From the NCBI GenBank assembly GCA_013122435.1, contig WYDT01000028.1, positions 1-64,000 on the forward strand: DNA of 64,000 bases, read 5' to 3'. The DNA is from Chloroflexi bacterium AL-N1. GTDB taxonomy: Bacteria > Chloroflexota > Chloroflexia > Chloroflexales > Roseiflexaceae. The translations under genes were made by a program, and so were the position numbers. Under the pieces are notes generated by a model. It was not told where the DNA came from. It worked only from the letters and a program-made list of their open reading frames with translations, and searched no databases. Positions 29,926 to 39,967 of the stretch are shown piece by piece. Every line of letters starts with the position of its first letter. Position 1 is the first letter of the stretch.

Positions 29926-30522
29926 ATGAATGCTATGTCGACCAAAACTATCAATGAATCACGTGAGCGCGTGCTCGATGCTGCAGAAGGGCTCTTTATG
30001 GAGGGTGGCTACGCAGCGATCAAAATCAAGCATATTGCACAACATCTGAAGATGAAAGAGTCATCGCTCTACTATCACTTTCCGAAAGGCAAGCAGCAAC
30101 TCTACGTTGCTGTCATGCGGCGTAATTTACAGCGTCACCAAACTGGCATCGAGCAGGCTATTCGGGAAGCAGGAGATGATTGGGCTGAACAGTTGCGTGC
30201 GGTTGCCTATTGGCTCATTTCACAACCCCCCATTGATGTCATGCGAATGAACAAAGCTGATCTTCCTGCGATTGAGCCGGATGTTGCTGAAGAAATTACC
30301 GAGTCTGCATACCGAGCCTTGAATCTGCAAATCAGACAGATTTTAGACCGTGCTGAGGCCAGCGGCGAAGCAATCGTCCCCGATAATGAGCTTTTGGCAG
30401 GTGTGTTTATTAGCATGATTAGTACGCTCGACATTATTAAACCGGAGTGGAATGAGAAAACTAAACACGAAATGGCTGACATACTTATTCAAACGTGGAT
30501 CAACGGTCTGCGTCGACGCTAA
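29926..30522 (+). CDS. TetR-family transcriptional regulator
   Basis: The 198-residue repressor has a TetR N-terminal helix-turn-helix (RVLDAAEGLFMEGGYAAIKIKHIAQHLKM, then SSLYYHFPKGKQQLY) and a ligand domain containing LRAVAYWLISQPPIDVMRM. It is a clear paralogue of the regulator at 54961-55554; both share the AAEGLF, KxxLY/LF and LRAVAxWLxSQPPxD patches. The leader is very short and has no clear ribosome site, so ATG at 29935 is an alternative start. Operator-like sites sit on both sides of the gene, pointing to control of itself and of the TspO-like gene downstream. Ligand unknown. Confidence 0.93.
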   Translation: MNAMSTKTINESRERVLDAAEGLFMEGGYAAIKIKHIAQHLKMKESSLYYHFPKGKQQLYVAVMRRNLQRHQTGIEQAIREAGDDWAEQLRAVAYWLISQPPIDVMRMNKADLPAIEPDVAEEITESAYRALNLQIRQILDRAEASGEAIVPDNELLAGVFISMISTLDIIKPEWNEKTKHEMADILIQTWINGLRRR

Positions 30523-30540
30523 TTTTTTTGTCAACCTTAC

Positions 30541-30558
30541 CTAAGAAAAATTCGTTAG
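30541..30558. promoter_or_regulatory. Putative TetR operator, copy 2
   Basis: CTAAGAAAAATTCGTTAG lies between the TetR gene and the TspO-like gene. Its CGTTAG half is identical to that of the site before the TetR gene. Confidence 0.68.
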
Positions 30559-30591
30559 ATAGCGTTGTTTATGTATGACGCGGAGGAAATG

Positions 30592-31224
30592 ATGCAGAAC
30601 ATACAGTACGAATCAGACCTTATCGCATTGCCGCCCAAGCAGTGGCATTGGTACCATGGTATGGTTTTCTATGTGGGAGTCCAGGCGGTTTCGTTTGCTC
30701 TTGGGAAAGCTGTTCAGTCAGTCTCGACGCACGGAGAACCGCAATTGGGTGAGTCATTCATTGGAAATAAGGATAATGATGCCTTTTACAATAGCCTCAG
30801 GCAGCCAACATTTGCGCCACCAGATTGGGTCTTTCCACCTGTGTGGATCATTAACAACGCTTTGTGTGTCTGGGGTTTGTTACGTGTGCTCAATATGCCG
30901 CCCAGAAAACCTGGACGCACGACATTTCTTGTATCACAATCTCTGGTTTGGTGGTGTTTCACAACTTTTAATGCAAGCTACTTCGGTCTCCGCTCACCCA
31001 TTAACGGTGCGGTGAATACGAACATTGGTCTCATATGCACGATCATAAGTGTGTATGTTGCGCTGTTTCAGTTAAAAGACACATCTGTGGTTCTTTCTCA
31101 ATCGACTATTTTGCCGTGGTTATTGCTGGCCTCTCCAACAGCTACAGCAGTAGCCGTGTGGAACAAAGACGACTGTTACGATGTTGGACCATTGATCAAA
31201 CCCTCCTCAAAGTGGGTGAAATAA
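30592..31224 (+). CDS. TspO/MBR-family membrane protein
   Basis: The roughly 210-residue membrane protein has the TspO (translocator/peripheral benzodiazepine receptor) core: LRQPTFAPPDWVFPPVWIIN in the first loop, LVWWCFTTFNASYFGLRSP and a final PTATAVAVWN, with five hydrophobic segments in all. It has an extra N-terminal part of about 50 residues. TspO proteins bind porphyrins and related compounds. GGAGG five bases before the ATG at 30592 favours that start. The operator-like site at 30541 places it under the TetR gene just upstream. Confidence 0.82.
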   Translation: MQNIQYESDLIALPPKQWHWYHGMVFYVGVQAVSFALGKAVQSVSTHGEPQLGESFIGNKDNDAFYNSLRQPTFAPPDWVFPPVWIINNALCVWGLLRVLNMPPRKPGRTTFLVSQSLVWWCFTTFNASYFGLRSPINGAVNTNIGLICTIISVYVALFQLKDTSVVLSQSTILPWLLLASPTATAVAVWNKDDCYDVGPLIKPSSKWVK

Positions 31225-31348
31225 GACGAGTTTATATTCGATGAAATGTATAAGCAGATGCATGTTTTACCTAACACACTTGTCTGGAGTTCCAGTACAT
31301 TGGTATTACCCGTTCTTGATGAATATAAAACCCATAGGAGCCCCAACA

Positions 31349-32227
31349 ATGAATACTCAATATATTCAAACTTCTATCTTGAAAATGGCTTACGAGGTGC
31401 ATGGGCCAATTGATGGTACACCGATCATATTACTCCATGGCTTCCCTGATGATGTGCGTGGCTGGGATCAGGTGGTCGAAGGGATTGTACCTCACGGGTA
31501 TCGTACCTATGTGCCTTACCTGCGCGGTTATGGCCCTACTACATTCCTGTCTGAGGATACGGTCCGTAGTGGACAAAATGGTGCGATTGCTCAGGACATC
31601 ATTGAGTTTGCCAATGCCCTCTCAGTGGAGCAGTTTATTCTGTTGGGTCATGACTGGGGAGCAAATGCGGCTCAGGCAATTGCTGCGTTGTATCCAGAAC
31701 GGGTAGCTCATCTGATCAGTTTTGCACCTTACTCACTTACCTGGAGTGATTATCAGGAAGGACCACCCAACTATGATCAGATTCGAGCTTTGTGGTATCA
31801 AAACGTATTACAAAATGAAATGGGAGCAGGGTTACTCTACGGTGATCGACGTGGTTTTGCTCGCTACCTATGGCAGACATGGTCGCCATCATGGACATTT
31901 AATGATGAAACTTTCGAAGCTACCGCAGTATCTTTTGATAATCCGGATTTTGTGCGTGTCGTGCTGAATGCCTATCGCTGGCAGACTGCCGAGATCGATC
32001 CGCGCTATGATGAAATCGAAGGGCGATTGGCGCAGCGTCCACACATTACTGTTCCAGCGACGATTATGTTAGGGCAAGCGGATGGTGTCAATATTTTTGA
32101 GCCATATATGCTTGAGCAACAATCTGACTTTGTTGGTGCATACACAACTAAAGTCTTTGATGGTGTAGGGCATTTTATTCATCGAGAACGTCCAGAAGCC
32201 GTTGTGAATGTCATACTCACGTGGTGA
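31349..32227 (+). CDS. Alpha/beta hydrolase, epoxide-hydrolase-like
   Basis: The 292-residue enzyme has the oxyanion motif HGFPDDVRGWD near residue 33 and the nucleophile elbow GHDWGANAAQ near residue 108, with Asp as nucleophile as in epoxide hydrolases and haloalkane dehalogenases. The acid lies in GQADGVNIFEP and the His in GVGHFIHRERPE near the C-terminus. AGGAG nine bases before the ATG at 31349 selects this start; in-frame codons back to 31241 have no motif. The substrate is not deducible. Confidence 0.92.
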   Translation: MNTQYIQTSILKMAYEVHGPIDGTPIILLHGFPDDVRGWDQVVEGIVPHGYRTYVPYLRGYGPTTFLSEDTVRSGQNGAIAQDIIEFANALSVEQFILLGHDWGANAAQAIAALYPERVAHLISFAPYSLTWSDYQEGPPNYDQIRALWYQNVLQNEMGAGLLYGDRRGFARYLWQTWSPSWTFNDETFEATAVSFDNPDFVRVVLNAYRWQTAEIDPRYDEIEGRLAQRPHITVPATIMLGQADGVNIFEPYMLEQQSDFVGAYTTKVFDGVGHFIHRERPEAVVNVILTW

Positions 32228-32401
32228 AACAGCATGTACTCATTGGAGACAGATGGTATACTCAGAGGCAGCATTATTGTAATCAAATCCAAAAGGTAAC
32301 ACTTGTACACATCAATCTAGCGCACTTTTTTGCGCTAGAGAATGTCTGTTTCTTGTGTGTACTATGCGATTCTTACATATCGAGTGAAGAGGAGGATTTC
32401 T

Positions 32402-33583
32402 ATGCCGCAACTGATTGTCTCTATAATCATCCTGTTGCTTGTAATCGGTTGTAGCCAGGAAACACAGACAATAACCTACATCCAACCGATAACACCCTTA
32501 CCAACACCTCTATCGCCGACTCCAGCTACAACGTCGTTGGAGTATCTTCCCGCCCGCCCTCAGTTATCTGAAACTTATCCTCAGGCCATTCTCGATTTTC
32601 TCAATGCTGATGTGCAGCATAAACATCGTTTAGATGAACTGCTCACAGTGTGGGATGCAGAACAGTCTGTGATTGCGTCCCCTCCCGAGGGAGTACCAGT
32701 GCTGGAAGACGATCTGGATGGCGATAGCAGGAATGATATCCTGATCACCTTGCCGATCCCGTATAGTGGCAGTTTTATGACGATCTATGAGACCGACAAT
32801 GGGCAATATCAAGGTTCGGTGTACACCTACCCTGAGTCGCTCGATGCTACGCGTATCTGGCAGGTTGCAGATATCAATGAGGATGGGAAGAGAGAAGTCG
32901 TTATTCGCGGAAATTCCTGTGGAACCCATACCTGCTTCTTAACGATCATCATTTTGCAGTGGAGTGATGATGTGTACCGCGAATTGTTGAACGTAAACCA
33001 GTCGTATGCAACTGCTACGTTTCGTGATATGGATGGCGATGATATTGTGGAACTCGTCCTGGAGGGTGGGACGATTGGATCGGTCGGTGCGGGGATGCAG
33101 CGTACCCAGACAGACGTGTATACATGGGATGGACAAACATATCAGTACACCGCAACGACATTTGATCCAGTAGCCTCACAGCATCCGTACTGGCAACTGC
33201 TCGATGGGAATACGGCGCTGGCTGAACATCAGTATGACCAAGCCATTATGTTCTATCAGAAGGCTATCGCTGCCCAGCCACCATATCCATTGCTCAATGA
33301 AAATGTCGATGTTGATGTGATTAAGGCCGCTGCTCGTTTTCAATTAATGTTTACCTATGTACAACTGGAAGATGATGCAGCCGTCAGGAACACCTATCAG
33401 ATGGCCCAGCAAGAGGATGGGATGTACGCAACCTGGACGAAAACTTTTATCGATGTATATGAGCAGAATCGCGATGTATTAGTAGCGTGTGAAGCGGCAC
33501 AGACTGTGACTAGCGATATCTATCTGCCTGGATATAACTATGCTACCCATGCGCTTGGAGTTGATGGCGTGTTGTGTTCTTAA
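32402..33583 (+). CDS. Lipoprotein with calcium-binding-like repeats
   Basis: The 393-residue protein has a lipoprotein signal (IIILLLVIGC, cysteine near residue 16), a Thr/Pro linker, and acidic motifs spaced like FG-GAP or EF-like loops: DLDGDSRNDILI, ADINEDGKREVVI and DMDGDDIVELVL. A C-terminal helical part follows (ALAEHQYDQAIMFYQKAIAAQP), which resembles one TPR hairpin. AGGAGG before the ATG at 32402 fixes the start. Function unknown; I expect it at the outer face of the membrane. Confidence 0.78.
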   Translation: MPQLIVSIIILLLVIGCSQETQTITYIQPITPLPTPLSPTPATTSLEYLPARPQLSETYPQAILDFLNADVQHKHRLDELLTVWDAEQSVIASPPEGVPVLEDDLDGDSRNDILITLPIPYSGSFMTIYETDNGQYQGSVYTYPESLDATRIWQVADINEDGKREVVIRGNSCGTHTCFLTIIILQWSDDVYRELLNVNQSYATATFRDMDGDDIVELVLEGGTIGSVGAGMQRTQTDVYTWDGQTYQYTATTFDPVASQHPYWQLLDGNTALAEHQYDQAIMFYQKAIAAQPPYPLLNENVDVDVIKAAARFQLMFTYVQLEDDAAVRNTYQMAQQEDGMYATWTKTFIDVYEQNRDVLVACEAAQTVTSDIYLPGYNYATHALGVDGVLCS

Positions 33584-33861
33584 CATAGTGGTTATCCAAA
33601 CTCCCAACAGCCGATACAATTGTCAACAAAATACATACAGCATCTGCACTGATGGTTTTACCCTGTTATAACCACTTTCCATATTGTTGACACAAAGCAA
33701 TCTTTTTGCTTCATACCCTATGATCATTTTGATAGATCTGTATTTACAAGGTATAAACGCAAATATCTTATATTAAGCAAAATTCTGTAAGTGTATAAAG
33801 CACGTCCCCAACGTACTCCCCTGCCGTAGTGCGTCTTACGGAAGAGCTAGAGGTGTTTTCG

Positions 33862-34449
33862 ATGTTGCTGGCCTTCATGCTTGGTGCAGCTATCGTATCC
33901 AGTGCAGGTGTCCAATCGGCGCCCGGCGTGATTGATCTTGATCCGGATGCGCCACTTGCTCCTATTCTTGAAGAGGACAAGGTTACAAAGATTGCGGAAT
34001 TGCAATCCACGTCAAGTATGTACATGATGCGCCCAGACAGCCCTGATGAGCAAACGGTTCTGACTTGGATCGATGGTGTCCCAACGTTCGTCGATGTGCA
34101 GGACGGTTCAGCAGTTCCAATCGGCGATGCGTTTTTTCAGCTAAGGTCACTAGAGGGTACTTTTGGTACCTATCACTGGAGCAATGCAAATACCCTGGAA
34201 ACGCTGGCTGTCATTCCATCCGAGGAAGAGGAAGCTAATCCCCAATTACAGCTGGTGAGCATGGATCGGACCAGTGGTGTAGTGAGTACTGAGCCATTGA
34301 GTGCAACTCTTTCAGGTCTGTATGTCGATGTTGTACCGGATTTGACCCAGATGCTTGTACTCATCGAGCCGCAGACACAACGTGCACCAGCGACCCAGTC
34401 GGTACGGCTTTCGTCTCGATTGAGCCTAACGATCCGGTCAACCCGCTAG
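33862..34449 (+). pseudogene. Prolyl-oligopeptidase-like S9 peptidase, N-terminal piece
   Basis: This is the first part of a single S9-type peptidase gene. It begins with a short hydrophobic signal-like stretch (MLLAFMLGAAIVSSAG; AGAGG eight bases upstream) and continues with beta-propeller-like sequence. Near 34385 the reading slips by one base. The original frame stops at 34449, while the neighbouring frame continues in good coding sequence (DPVGTAFVSIEPNDPVNP) into the C-terminal piece. The 270 bases before it hold no supported gene. Confidence 0.78.
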
Positions 34450-34550
34450 AGCCTCAGGCACTGGAAGTCACGACAGAATCCGCTAACCTTGCACTGATCG
34501 ATATTGCCACAGGACCCAGCCGCACCCTGACCGGTTTCCCCGCTGGTACT

Positions 34551-36131
34551 GTGGTAGGTGATGCCGCATGGAATATGGCACAGAATCAATTGACGCTCAT
34601 TTACTCAGGGCTGCAGGATCGTGTCAATAGTCGCCAAGATCTCGACGGCGCTTTATTATCATCACTGGTGTATCGTGATGCCGTTGGTGCACTTCCACCT
34701 GATGAGAAGCCCTTCTTCCAAAATAATGAACTGTTGCTATTCAATTTGGAAAATCAGGAGGTACAGTCCATTCGTGCTGTTGATGGTGATGGTGACGTGT
34801 TTGGGGCAGCAGAAGGTTGGAGCACCGATGGCCAAACATTGATGGTACAAACCTATGCGCCAGCAGTGTTTGAGAGACGGGAACATCCGATCTACCTGGT
34901 GACAGAGAGCATTGCCTATCGTTTTTATAATACGAATCTTGCAGAGCAAGGACAGGTTGCAGTTGATGAATGGGCCTCCAGTTATGGTAAGTTCGTGTCT
35001 CCGACCACAGTGCTTTTTGCGGCAGGAATAGGTACCAACATCTGGTTATATACCTACGATCTCACAACTGACGAGTTACAAGTCGTGAGTGAGGAACCCG
35101 GGACATTTAGCCCTCGGTTTGATACGAATGCTCATATTATCAATGACGGGAGCGCGATTGTTTATACGTTTAGCTCATTTTTGAGCCCAACCGAACTGTA
35201 TCGAAGCAATATCGATGGAACGGAACCGCAGCAACTGACTCAGATCAATACAGCGGTTGCAGAAGCGAGTGATACGCGTATGGATGCGGTGACTTTCACG
35301 TTAGCGAATGGCCAAACGCGTGAGGGATGGTTGTTGCAACCGGCTGATGCGGCCTTCCCACCGGAGGATGTACCTATCGTAGTCTGGCAGGAGGGCGGTC
35401 CTGGTCCCATGATGAACAATCAATGGGGGACTTCGGTGGAGGCTCCGTTTGCCTTATTGCCAAATTTCGATATTGCGGTGTTAGTCATGCCGCTGGCTGG
35501 TCATGATGGTTATGGTTCAGATTTTAGCAATGCCCTGTATGATGATGCAAACTTTGGGCAGATTGATATCGATGAGATGTCCGAGATTAGTCAACAGGTT
35601 TTAGATCGTGGTTGGGCTGTTTACGGGCAACTGGGTATCAGTGGGTGTTCCTATGGTGGCTACTTTGCTCTCCAGAGCATTGCTTGCCATCCCGATCTGT
35701 ATGCCGCTGCCAATCCACAGTGTGCATTGATTGATTTAGTCGTCGAATGGTCCTGCGGATATGCTACAGTAATGCCTCAACTCCAGGGACCGCGTATGCC
35801 CTACACCGATCCACAAGAGTATCAGGATGACTCGCCGAGCTATAATGTTGATCAGATAGTCGCACCAGTTCTAACCTTTTATGGCACGGAAGATTTGCTG
35901 CCGATCACGCTCAATGAGAATTTGCACCAGCAACTGGTAGATCAGGAAGTTCTGGCACGCATGATTAAGTTTATTGGTGAAGGGCATGGATTAGACGCTC
36001 CTTCGTCACAGTTGTATGCGGCACAGGAACAAATAGACTGGTTCCGCACCTACCTGGTGGAACGACTCGACCCAGGCCCTAGACCAGGTCCTGGCCAGTT
36101 CAGAGTGATGTTACCACTCGTAGGTCGCTAA
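34551..36131 (+). pseudogene. Prolyl-oligopeptidase-like S9 peptidase, catalytic piece
   Basis: The second part of the split gene; coding sequence in this frame is visible from about 34385. It contains the rest of the propeller and the alpha/beta-hydrolase domain. The triad is complete: Ser in GISGCSYGGYF, Asp in FYGTEDLLP, His in GEGHGLD. A linker of Pro and Gly (GPRPGPG) leads to a terminal RVMLPLVGR, a short hydrophobic-basic end of a kind I associate with secreted proteins of Chloroflexota. Without the N-terminal piece it has no signal peptide, so the exported enzyme is probably lost unless the indel is an error. Confidence 0.8.
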
Positions 36132-36251
36132 ATAGGATATCGCATATCTGACTTGTATAGCATCCTCTTTGTCATACTGGCAAGGGGGATGTTTGATTCA
36201 TGGTATTCCTTTGATAGATGAAATACAGTAGCTACAGATAGGAGGTCTTGT

Positions 36252-36593
36252 ATGCACATCATCGATTTTGCAACAGCACCTGGGGCAGTGATTGAGCAGT
36301 TTGCCAGCGTTGGTGCCACAAGCGTTCATCTTGGAAGTGGTGCAGGTGAGTCGCATGTTTATATGGTGCGTTTTGTCCCCGATGGCCAGATCGGGGAACA
36401 TCCCACCGGATTTGGTCAACTCTTTCTGGTAATCGACGGCTCAGGGTGGGTGAGTGGCGCAGATGGACAGCGTAGAATGGTGTCGGTTGGTTAGGGGGCC
36501 TACTTCACACGTGGTGAACCTCACGCAAAGGGGAGTGATACAGGTATGACGGCGCTGATGATCCAGGTGTACGATCTGGAGATTGTAGAATGA
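36252..36593 (+). pseudogene. Cupin-domain protein interrupted by TAG
   Basis: The frame encodes a small cupin: HLGSGAGESHVYMVRFVPDGQIGEHPTGFGQLFLVIDGSGWV, then RRMVSVG and TAG at 36492-36494. It continues in the same frame with GAYFTRGEPHAKGS and MTALMIQVYDLEIVE to a TGA at 36591. Together 113 codons match a single cupin barrel, including the second motif (RGEPH). GGAGG precedes the ATG. One base change (for example GAG to TAG) explains the interruption. Confidence 0.82.
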
Positions 36594-36603
36594 GTCGGAT
36601 GTA

Positions 36604-37506
36604 TTATGATGATGTGATGTATCCCTGCGTCTGCGCCCACCCTTGAGCATGGTGCACAAACGCATCTACCAGCGGCAACATGGTGTTGAGTGAGCGCACA
36701 CCCAGCGCCAGGTGGCGGTACTCCTGTGGTTTAAGGCTGACAGTCTCGATGCCAGGTAACTCATCGGGCAACACCAGCCGTGGCACAATCGTGATGCCGA
36801 GTCCCTCACGAACCATGGCCATGATCGTCGTGGGATCGCTGACCTCGAACTGTGGTTGTAGCGCTGCCTTCGCAGATTGGAAGAGCGAGAGCACCAACGG
36901 CTCACATCCGGCTTTAGAGATGATAAAGGGTTCCTCAGCCAGTCGTTGAAGCGACACACCTGACTGATCGGTGAGCGGATGACCTTTAGGTACGAGTAGC
37001 AACAGTTCATCGTGGGCGATGGGTATTCTCTCAACATGTCTGGTAACCTGTGTGACAAAGCCGATGTCAACGATACGATTGATGATCCAGTCATACACTT
37101 CCTGGTCAGTCCCCTCAAACATCACGATCTCGATGCCACGATAGCGTTGCTGGAAGCTCCGAATGATGCCGGGGAGTAGCCGTGCCGAAACACTTGGAAA
37201 ACTGCCAATGCGTAGTTTCCCCGCCGCGAGACCGTTGTGTGCCGCTGTTTCTTGTCGTATGCTTTCGGTATGCAGGAGGATGCTCTGGGCATGCTCAAAG
37301 ACCCGCGCACCAATTTCTGTCAACATAACACCGTTGCGACCACGTTCGAGGAGGGTGTTGTCCAGTTCGGCCTCGAGACTCGCCAGGGCATGACTCGCTG
37401 CCGATTGGGTAATACTCAGTGCTGCGGCGGCGGCAGTGAAGCTCTTGTGTTGTACGACTGCGACCAACACTTCCAGTTGGGCAAGCGTTATATTATTTCT
37501 CTTCAT
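36604..37506 (-). CDS. LysR-family transcriptional regulator
   Basis: The 300-residue regulator has the N-terminal winged helix (LAQLEVLVAVVQHKSFTAAA, then SITQSAASHALASLE) and a substrate-binding domain of the usual length. It is transcribed away from the EamA transporter gene at 37648, with about 140 bases between them. In LysR systems that arrangement usually means control of the divergent gene; the co-inducer is unknown. Confidence 0.95.
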   Translation of the reverse strand: MKRNNITLAQLEVLVAVVQHKSFTAAAAALSITQSAASHALASLEAELDNTLLERGRNGVMLTEIGARVFEHAQSILLHTESIRQETAAHNGLAAGKLRIGSFPSVSARLLPGIIRSFQQRYRGIEIVMFEGTDQEVYDWIINRIVDIGFVTQVTRHVERIPIAHDELLLLVPKGHPLTDQSGVSLQRLAEEPFIISKAGCEPLVLSLFQSAKAALQPQFEVSDPTTIMAMVREGLGITIVPRLVLPDELPGIETVSLKPQEYRHLALGVRSLNTMLPLVDAFVHHAQGWAQTQGYITSS

Positions 37507-37647
37507 ATAACTTAGAAAAAATATGCATTTGACTCATTATATAAGACTTGCTACGCTATGGCAAGGAAACGTTGGAACGGTCGGCGCGTTGGTTTGACTA
37601 GTCTCCAACCTCCAGCCGCTCGTCTCTTTATAACGAAAGGATTATCA

Positions 37648-38538
37648 GTGCATATACGCCATCTGGGAATGTTGATTGTACTGGCAGCGCTGTGGGGCGC
37701 TTCATTCTTGTTCATTCGTGTAGCAGCACCTGTCTTAGGTCCCTTTTTGCTAGTAGTGGTGCGGGTCTTGCTGGCCAGTGGGGTATTGTGGCTGTATGCC
37801 CTGCTTATGAAACACCACATCACGATGGATGGCCGCTGGCGTCAGTTTGTATTGCTTGGTACGCTCAATGCAGCGATGCCGTTTACCTTGATTGCTATCG
37901 CTGAATTGCAACTCACTGCGTCGCTTGCAGCGATTCTGAATGCGACGACACCCCTCTTCGCGGCACTGGTGGCAGCCGTGTGGATCAATGACGCGTTGAC
38001 GCTCAAGCAGAGTTTTGGGTTGTTACTCGGTTTGTGTGGCGTAACGATTGTCGTTGGTTGGAGTCCCTTACCGCTGACAGTGCCAGTGCTGCTATCGGTG
38101 GGAGCTTCGCTCACTGCAGCATTTTTCTACGGCCTTGGTGGGGTGTATGCCAAAGTGACCTTTGCTGGCACATCACCACTAACGATGGCGACGCTTCAAC
38201 AGCTCTGGGCCGGGGTAGTGGTGCTTCCGTTGGTGGTGGTTGCTCCTCCACAGCAGGTGCCCTCATTCGGGATTGTGTTGGCCGTACTGGTGCTAGCCAT
38301 TTTGTGTACAGCCCTGGCGTATCTCCTGTATTTTCGTCTGCTGACCGAAGTTGGCCCGACCAGCACGCTCAGTGTGACTTTCTTAGTCCCTGTTTTTGGT
38401 GTTTTCTGGAGTGCATTATTTCTTCAGGAGGCGCTTCGTGCCGGGCAATTCGTTGGTTTAGGCATTATCCTGGTCAGTCTGGTGCTGGTGACTGGTGTTC
38501 GGATTGGATGGTTGCGGGCGCGTCCAGAGTATTCCTAA
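37648..38538 (+). CDS. EamA-family (DMT) transporter
   Basis: The 296-residue protein has ten hydrophobic segments in two EamA repeats, each with the family's early Glu or Arg pattern (LWGASFLFIRVAAPVLGP near the start; ALAYLLYFRLLTEVGPT in the second repeat). It probably exports an amino acid or other metabolite. I chose GTG at 37648, since AAAGGA is six bases upstream and the first helix begins at once; ATG at 37558 would add 30 polar residues. Its last 65 bases overlap the MATE gene coming from the other strand. Confidence 0.9.
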   Translation: MHIRHLGMLIVLAALWGASFLFIRVAAPVLGPFLLVVVRVLLASGVLWLYALLMKHHITMDGRWRQFVLLGTLNAAMPFTLIAIAELQLTASLAAILNATTPLFAALVAAVWINDALTLKQSFGLLLGLCGVTIVVGWSPLPLTVPVLLSVGASLTAAFFYGLGGVYAKVTFAGTSPLTMATLQQLWAGVVVLPLVVVAPPQQVPSFGIVLAVLVLAILCTALAYLLYFRLLTEVGPTSTLSVTFLVPVFGVFWSALFLQEALRAGQFVGLGIILVSLVLVTGVRIGWLRARPEYS

Positions 38539-39958
38539 CACTGTCGACTTTGTTAAGCGATTTGCGCCGCCAGGCCCAACGTGAGACGAGTACCTGTATG
38601 GGGTTTACCAGCCAGAAGGCGGCCCACACGGCTGCCAGACTCTGATTGATAAAGGTCACACTGATGTAGGCAGCACAGACAGCGGTCCACATGGCAATCG
38701 CTGAGATAAGCAACGGCGTACGCGTATCACCAGCGCCACGTAGTGCACCGGCATACACAAACACAATCGCCCACAGGGGCTGGGTCAGCGCAATGACGCG
38801 GATGCTGGTAGCCCCGGCGTCAATAACGAAGGGATCGTCAGTGAAGAGACGCATACACCACGGAGCGAAGAATATAAACACGAGGGCGACTCCACCCATC
38901 CACATGACGGCCCAGCGCTGTGCGATGGCTGTTACTGACCGCGCTTCGCCCCAGCGTTTTGCGCCAATACATTGACCTACCAGCGATGTGGTGGCGAGAC
39001 CAAAGCCAATCCCCGGCAAGAACGAGAGCGACAGCACATTAAACACTACACGATGGGCTGCCAGCGTTGGGGTGCCAAGCCCAGCAACGACAGGTGTGAG
39101 TGTCGCCATGGCCGTGATGACCAGTACTTGCTCCAGAGCTGCAGGAAAACCGATCCGTAGCAAGCGCCAGACAACGCCAAGTTGTGGTTGCCACACACCG
39201 ACACCACTGATGCTGACACCATTGCGACCACGCAGTAGGATAACCACCAGAATGATGGCACCAATCAGACGGGAGAGAAAGGTGCCCCAGGCACTGCCAG
39301 CCGTGCCTAAGGCTGGCAGAATCCAGACGCCATAGATCAGCAAATAGGTGAGTACTACATTGATTGCATTGGCAAATGCCGTAACCAGCATTGGTGTGCG
39401 GCTATCGTTGGCGCCACGCAACACGCTACTGCTCAGGAGCATAATGGTTAATGTGCCGATCGTGCCAAAGGTGATTCGCAAATACTCGATGGATACCTGT
39501 GCCACATCAGGCTCCATTCGAAAGATTGACACAATGGCAGGGGACAGAAACCAGCCAACTATGGAAACCGGGATAGAAATGAGGATACTCCAGACTACCG
39601 CCTGTCGTGCCATGTCACTGGCTTCCTTCAGTCGTTTGGCCCCAAATGCCTGAGCCACGAGCACAGAAGCACCAACAGACAACGCGCTCAATGCAGCAAT
39701 CACGATAAACATGGTTTGCAGTGCCGTGCCAACACCAGCCAGCGCGACGGCACCTAGCCCGGCCACCAGAATAGTATCTGTGATACCGAGCAAGGTTTGC
39801 AGCAGATTTTCACCAATGACGGGCCCTGCCAGCCGAAAGACGCGTCGTCGCAGGAGCGGCGTGGGCGCCTCAGAGTCTTCAGACTCAGGTGATGCAGTTG
39901 TGGTATGTGTTGATGATAGCTGTTTGGCTTGCTGCGATGACTGTTTTAATGATGCCAC
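38474..39958 (-). CDS. MATE-family efflux transporter
   Basis: The 494-residue protein has 12 hydrophobic segments in two homologous halves (RLAGPVIGENLLQTLLGITDTILVAGLG near the N-terminus, LLRIGFPAALEQVLVITAMATLTP at the start of the second). It should export cationic drugs or metabolites in exchange for Na+ or H+. The hydrophilic tail, rich in Asn, Ser and Pro, extends into the end of the EamA gene on the opposite strand. It is separated by 9 bases from the ketopantoate reductase gene upstream and is likely co-transcribed. Confidence 0.95.
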   Translation of the reverse strand: MASLKQSSQQAKQLSSTHTTTASPESEDSEAPTPLLRRRVFRLAGPVIGENLLQTLLGITDTILVAGLGAVALAGVGTALQTMFIVIAALSALSVGASVLVAQAFGAKRLKEASDMARQAVVWSILISIPVSIVGWFLSPAIVSIFRMEPDVAQVSIEYLRITFGTIGTLTIMLLSSSVLRGANDSRTPMLVTAFANAINVVLTYLLIYGVWILPALGTAGSAWGTFLSRLIGAIILVVILLRGRNGVSISGVGVWQPQLGVVWRLLRIGFPAALEQVLVITAMATLTPVVAGLGTPTLAAHRVVFNVLSLSFLPGIGFGLATTSLVGQCIGAKRWGEARSVTAIAQRWAVMWMGGVALVFIFFAPWCMRLFTDDPFVIDAGATSIRVIALTQPLWAIVFVYAGALRGAGDTRTPLLISAIAMWTAVCAAYISVTFINQSLAAVWAAFWLVNPIQVLVSRWAWRRKSLNKVDSVRNTLDAPATIQSEHQSPAPD

Positions 39959-39967
39959 ATAACCTCG

